In this document: positions 53,104-56,431 of the stretch, in pieces | How the letters are laid out: each line of letters opens with the position of its first letter | Position numbering within the stretch: position 1 is the first letter of the stretch | Assembly: GCA_012729785.1 (NCBI GenBank) | Contig: JAAYCL010000006.1 | Location: 1 to 56,431, forward strand | From: Chlamydiota bacterium | Lineage (GTDB): Bacteria; Auribacterota; Tritonobacteria; UBA1439 | DNA length: 56,431 bases | Direction: 5' to 3' | Notes under the pieces: model-generated | Seen by the model: the letters and a program-made list of their open reading frames with translations, nothing else | Told to the model about the DNA's origin: nothing | Database searches by the model: none | Position numbers and translations under genes: made by a program

Positions 53104-53942
53104 ACAGAATAGCAGCGGCAACTGTTAGTGTAACATGCTTGGTATGGTTGGCGGGTCTTGTTTCCGCGGGGAGCATCGATTCTCCGGGGGCGCCGTCGGC
53201 GGGGAGCGGGATGTATACGCTCCAGAACCTCTATGAGTATCTTATGAACGGTACGGCCCTTACCGTGACCGGCAGCTTTCAGAATCCGACGGCAGGCCCG
53301 GCCTCCTCGACAAAAACAATGAGGCAAATCGGGGACGATATCAAGGCATTGCTGGATCAGTGCGATGCCACCGCGGCAGATGTGAAATCGGGGAAGAAGT
53401 TTTTTTGCGCGGCGGCGGGAAGCTGGGGGGTGCAGACGGGAACATGGGTAACTGTGACGCCGACGCATACGGTAACCCCCACTCCCACCATAACCCCGAC
53501 GCCGACCCCGACGATGAACTGGTATGAACAGTATGGTCCGAGCGGCACGGGCGATGTAGTACAGATCGGCACTATGTATATCGCATGTGATGCGAGAGGA
53601 GTCGGCTGTTACGGGGGCTTATATTTGACATTCGACGGTGCCACGGCCTGGAGCAATGCATTGGAATGGGCCGGGAAGAGCGACTGGAGACTGCCGAGTT
53701 ATGCGGAGATGTGCGAGATAATGGGAGCGGTTTATAGTGGTTCATTTACCTACTCGCCCGATACTTATATGACAACCGATTCATGCGGTCCCGACTCAAT
53801 TTATTGCGTGCGCTTTGATTGGCCGCTTGGGATCTGTGTTACAGAAGAGGAAGCTGAGGACCCTGACTTTCCGGAATATAACGTATATTGTAATTCCAAG
53901 TCGGCTGGCGCTCAAGTTCGTGCCGTGCGCAGCGTGGACTGA
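53100..53942 (+). CDS. Secreted DUF1566 (Lcl C-terminal-like) protein, intact paralogue
   Basis: A 280-residue exported protein. After the signal peptide (about 1-23) comes 'GSIDSPGAPSAGSGMYTLQN', then 'LYEYLMNGT', a conserved ~95-residue region ending 'KKFFCAAAGSWGVQTG', and a Thr/Pro linker (about 120-140). The C-terminal half carries 'AWSNALEWAGKSDWRLPSYAEM', the core of DUF1566/Lcl-type domains, and ends with 'AQVRAVRSVD', the usual closing strand. Family members are extracellular or surface-bound; function is unknown. GTG 53100 overlaps the previous stop. The gene at 54048 is a direct paralogue with the same architecture. Confidence 0.75.
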   Translation: MNRIAAATVSVTCLVWLAGLVSAGSIDSPGAPSAGSGMYTLQNLYEYLMNGTALTVTGSFQNPTAGPASSTKTMRQIGDDIKALLDQCDATAADVKSGKKFFCAAAGSWGVQTGTWVTVTPTHTVTPTPTITPTPTPTMNWYEQYGPSGTGDVVQIGTMYIACDARGVGCYGGLYLTFDGATAWSNALEWAGKSDWRLPSYAEMCEIMGAVYSGSFTYSPDTYMTTDSCGPDSIYCVRFDWPLGICVTEEEAEDPDFPEYNVYCNSKSAGAQVRAVRSVD

Positions 53943-54047
53943 TTCTCGATTCAGGATGTCGCGATTCATGGTGCCTTTGGAGAAGCAGCGGAGATCAGAG
54001 TATGAGAGTGCAAGGTTTCTTGACCGGGAGCGGTGAGGAGGAATGAC

Positions 54048-54977
54048 ATGAAAGGCTTTAGAGTATTGACATTCTGTGCGCTATTCAGTTCCAGCGTGTT
54101 CGGAACGGCCGTTGCGGGGAGCATCGATTCTCCGGGAGCGCCGTCGGCGGGGAGCGGGATGTATACGCTCCAGAACCTCTACGATTATCTTATAAACGGC
54201 GCGCCGTTGAGCGTGCAAGAAAACTTCCAGGAGCCCGTTTCAGGTCCCGCCCCCACGATGAAGACGACCAAAGAGGTAGGCGACGCGGTGCAGACGCTGT
54301 TCGAGGCATGCGATACGGATCCGATGGATGTGAGGCCCGGGAAGAAATTCTTCTGCACGCTCCCGTGCATGTGGGGCGTAAGAACGGGAGGAACACCCGT
54401 TCCGGCATGCACGGCTACTCCAACGCCGTAGCAAACGTCGACGGTTACACCCGGTCCGACGAGCATGCCCGATGGCTGGTACATCCGATACGGGCCGGGC
54501 GGGGAGGACAAAGTGGTACGGATAGACGATATGGCGGTCGCCAAATGGACGAACAATGAAGGGACGGACAATTTCGGTCTCAAGGCGTGGCAGGACGCGA
54601 TAGATTGGGCGAACGTCATGAATTGGCTGAGCAGGGACGAATGGCGGATGTCGACCGAGGAAGAGCTGGTGGCCATATGCGGGTCGAAGGATGATATGGG
54701 AGGATATGCGGCTGCCCGATATTGGTCCGCCACGGAGGATGATACATATAACTCGGTCAACGTCTATTTCGACGGTAGACCATGTCAGTCTAATTACAGC
54801 GGAAAGTCAGACACCTGCTTTCTTCAAGGATATAGAGTAACGGTATGGCAGCCTCATTATAGAGGACGTTTCTGGAGAAGAACAATGACTCAGGAATGCT
54901 GCTGGACAAGCGATTTCAGCGGCTCATGGGGCAATGTGCCCATGCGGAAATGGCAGGAGCCTTGCGCCCCGTATTAG
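54048..54977 (+). pseudogene. Secreted DUF1566-like paralogue interrupted by an in-frame TAG
   Basis: ATG 54048, with GAGGAGG upstream, encodes a signal peptide, 'GSIDSPGAPSAGSGMYTLQN' and the same first region as its neighbour, then reaches TAG at 54429-54431 inside the Thr-Pro linker. The same frame continues without shift with 'QTSTVTPGPTSMPDGWYIRY', 'AIDWANVMNWLSRDEWRMST' and 'ARYWSATEDDTYNSVNVYFD' to a second TAG at 54975-54977. A further 27 sense codons follow to TAA. Upstream of the first TAG the product would be 127 residues. The simplest reading is a recent nonsense mutation; TAG serves as an ordinary stop in folP and other genes here. Confidence 0.7.
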
Positions 54978-55221
54978 TATGACCCCTTCTATCCTTGTGA
55001 CGACAGTACCAACGAAGGGTATTTGGACATGCCGATCCGGCAAGGAGGGGCCACTAGGTAAGGCCCATCTGCGATGTACAGTGAAAATTCCGCCCTCGTA
55101 CGCGAATGGGGGATTTGTATCGATAACCGGCATCTGGGGAAGGAATTGAAATAGGGAATGTTATAGCGGAGGAAGGCAAAGACCGACGGATTAGCGCGAG
55201 AATGAAAAACGGGGGTATCAA

Positions 55222-56431
55222 ATGAACAAAGCATTGTATCGGATGGGACTGTATCTTTGCGGCATTATATGCACTATGCCATCGGCGTACGCCGGTCTCC
55301 CCCACAGCGCTATCGGTCCGCTTTACAACCACGATAGCAGTGTGCCTGCGGATAATGACATTACCTTCGCGGCATATATTACTGCCAGGCCGTCGGATAT
55401 TCTGACGCAGAATGATGACGGCTGCAGTTACGAGGAAGGATACTGGCAAGTCAACGTCGGGAATTTCGCCAATAATTGGAATATCGGAGATATTCTGCAT
55501 GTAGATTTTCTACATATCCATGGGGGGGACGGTTCTCTTAATATTCAACTGACATCCGATGATCCTGATATCGCGGAACCGCTTTATCTTTCCATTCCGC
55601 CCCCCACCGCAACCCCTACGATCACCCCCACGCCCACCATAACCCCCACGCCCACCATAACCCCGACTCCGACCGAGACAGCCACGCGAACGCCGACTTG
55701 CACCGCGACCTCGACACCCAGCTGTACTCCCACGCCGACAAATACAGCGACGCAAACCACGTCCCCAACCGAGACGCCGACGGAAGCGCCAACGGCGACG
55801 GAGACCCCGAGTAGCACAGCAACCCCTGCTCCGGGTTGGTATGATCTTGACTGGTCGTATCGCCGTTCTATTACGATAGACAACAGCGGCTACATCTCCC
55901 TCCTTTCGGATTATCAAGTCAGGGTCGAGATAACGTACGATCCGCAAATGAAAGCGGATTTTTCTGACCTGCGCTTTACGGATAACGATGGAATGACCCT
56001 CCTGAATTATTGGGTGGAGAGTTCGACATCTTCAACCCAAGCGGTGGTGTGGATAAGGGTTCCAGCCATTCCGGCAGGAGGAGAGAAGACAATATATTTG
56101 TATTACGGGAATGAAGGGGTGAGCACGCTTTCTTCCAGAAAAGATACGTTTGCGTGGTTTGATGATTTCTCCACTGATACGTTGAGCAGCAATTATACCC
56201 TGTCGGAAAGCGGTCATTGGGAGGAGGATGACCCTTATGAGGACCCTGACTGGGATGAGGACCCCTGGGATGAGGATCCTATCTGGGTTCCGGATGGGTC
56301 CATTACCTATGATTCAGAAAATCAAAGAGTGAGAATAGATTCGGGCGGTCCGTTTCTCAATTCGATTCTGTGGTATAGCATGGCGCAATTCGACACGGCG
56401 GAAGTCAAATATGATCTACTGAAGGTTGTAA
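55222..56431 (+). CDS. Secreted 'PHTVxGxV' module plus DUF2341 protein, partial at window end (copy 3)
   Basis: An open frame of at least 403 codons runs off the window. It has a signal peptide (residues 1-25, '[16 protein letters not shown]') and the shared module ('[20 protein letters not shown]', '[20 protein letters not shown]', '[20 protein letters not shown]', to about residue 130). A long Thr/Pro/Ala linker (about 130-210) leads to a DUF2341 domain ('[18 protein letters not shown]', '[20 protein letters not shown]', '[11 protein letters not shown]', about 212-310). An acidic Asp/Glu/Pro/Trp stretch ('[19 protein letters not shown]') follows, then what may be a lectin-like beta domain. 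ATG 55222 has only a weak GGGGG site. Confidence 0.75.
   Translation, partial: MNKALYRMGLYLCGIICTMPSAYAGLPHSAIGPLYNHDSSVPADNDITFAAYITARPSDILTQNDDGCSYEEGYWQVNVGNFANNWNIGDILHVDFLHIHGGDGSLNIQLTSDDPDIAEPLYLSIPPPTATPTITPTPTITPTPTITPTPTETATRTPTCTATSTPSCTPTPTNTATQTTSPTETPTEAPTATETPSSTATPAPGWYDLDWSYRRSITIDNSGYISLLSDYQVRVEITYDPQMKADFSDLRFTDNDGMTLLNYWVESSTSSTQAVVWIRVPAIPAGGEKTIYLYYGNEGVSTLSSRKDTFAWFDDFSTDTLSSNYTLSESGHWEEDDPYEDPDWDEDPWDEDPIWVPDGSITYDSENQRVRIDSGGPFLNSILWYSMAQFDTAEVKYDLLKVV

Noticed and set aside
54429-54431. Genetic-code reassignment of TAG
   Set aside because: TAG ends several undamaged genes here (folP, radical SAM, histidine kinase, RsbU-type phosphatase), so a simple nonsense mutation is more likely.

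Overview
The window is 56.4 kb of bacterial chromosome from what looks like an uncultured Gram-negative organism. Lipoprotein-type and Sec-type signal peptides, periplasmic sensors, an MscS channel and very large secreted multidomain proteins joined by Thr-Pro linkers support this. Most genes on the left are very GC-rich, with clear Shine-Dalgarno sites and frequent GTG or TTG starts. Thr-Pro linkers, the 'SIDSPGAPSAGSGMYTLQNLY' signature, DUF1566 and DUF2341 modules and malectin-like 'RxNFQP' tails are typical of candidate-phylum genomes, but the phylum cannot be fixed from this sequence alone.

Layout, 1-22 kb: tRNA-Asn(GTT); a hotdog thioesterase; a flavodoxin-like reductase; a GH18 protein; a LysE exporter; an ECF sigma / anti-sigma / Spy-like three-gene locus with two matching sigma-E-like promoters; an MscS channel and a secreted partner; a GIY-YIG protein; a four-gene trehalose operon (otsA-otsB-DUF5752-treT) carrying two routes to trehalose; a methyltransferase coupled to an RsbU-type phosphatase; an AsmA-like membrane protein; an orphan LuxR-type HTH fragment; a lipoprotein hydrolase; a repeat-containing secreted protein; and a proline iminopeptidase.

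Layout, 22-39 kb: a cold-shock gene with a long, strongly folded leader RNA; an rrf2-metY-cysK sulfur/cysteine operon in which rrf2 appears frameshifted; a 1611-residue secreted protein made of 16 alternating modules in two duplicated halves; folP; a B12-binding radical SAM enzyme; a small Cys-rich protein; a PNPOx-like protein; a degenerate insertion sequence; and a cytosolic five-PAS histidine kinase with its sigma-54 response regulator.

Layout, 39-56.4 kb: base composition becomes visibly less GC-rich. The region opens with an HTH/zinc-ribbon protein and an IS4-type transposase fragment lying about 20 bp from the start of a 3717-residue secreted protein that combines a lipase-like hydrolase domain, a gingipain-type (C25) cysteine protease and many adhesive modules. 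Behind it, on the same strand, lies a chain of small secreted proteins. Several are free-standing copies of a module at the giant protein's C-terminus. Two are paralogous DUF1566 proteins, one broken by an in-frame amber codon. The last gene (DUF2341) runs off the window. This block looks like an accessory surface or exoprotein island and is the most unusual part of the window. The other prominent novelty is the cold-shock leader RNA.
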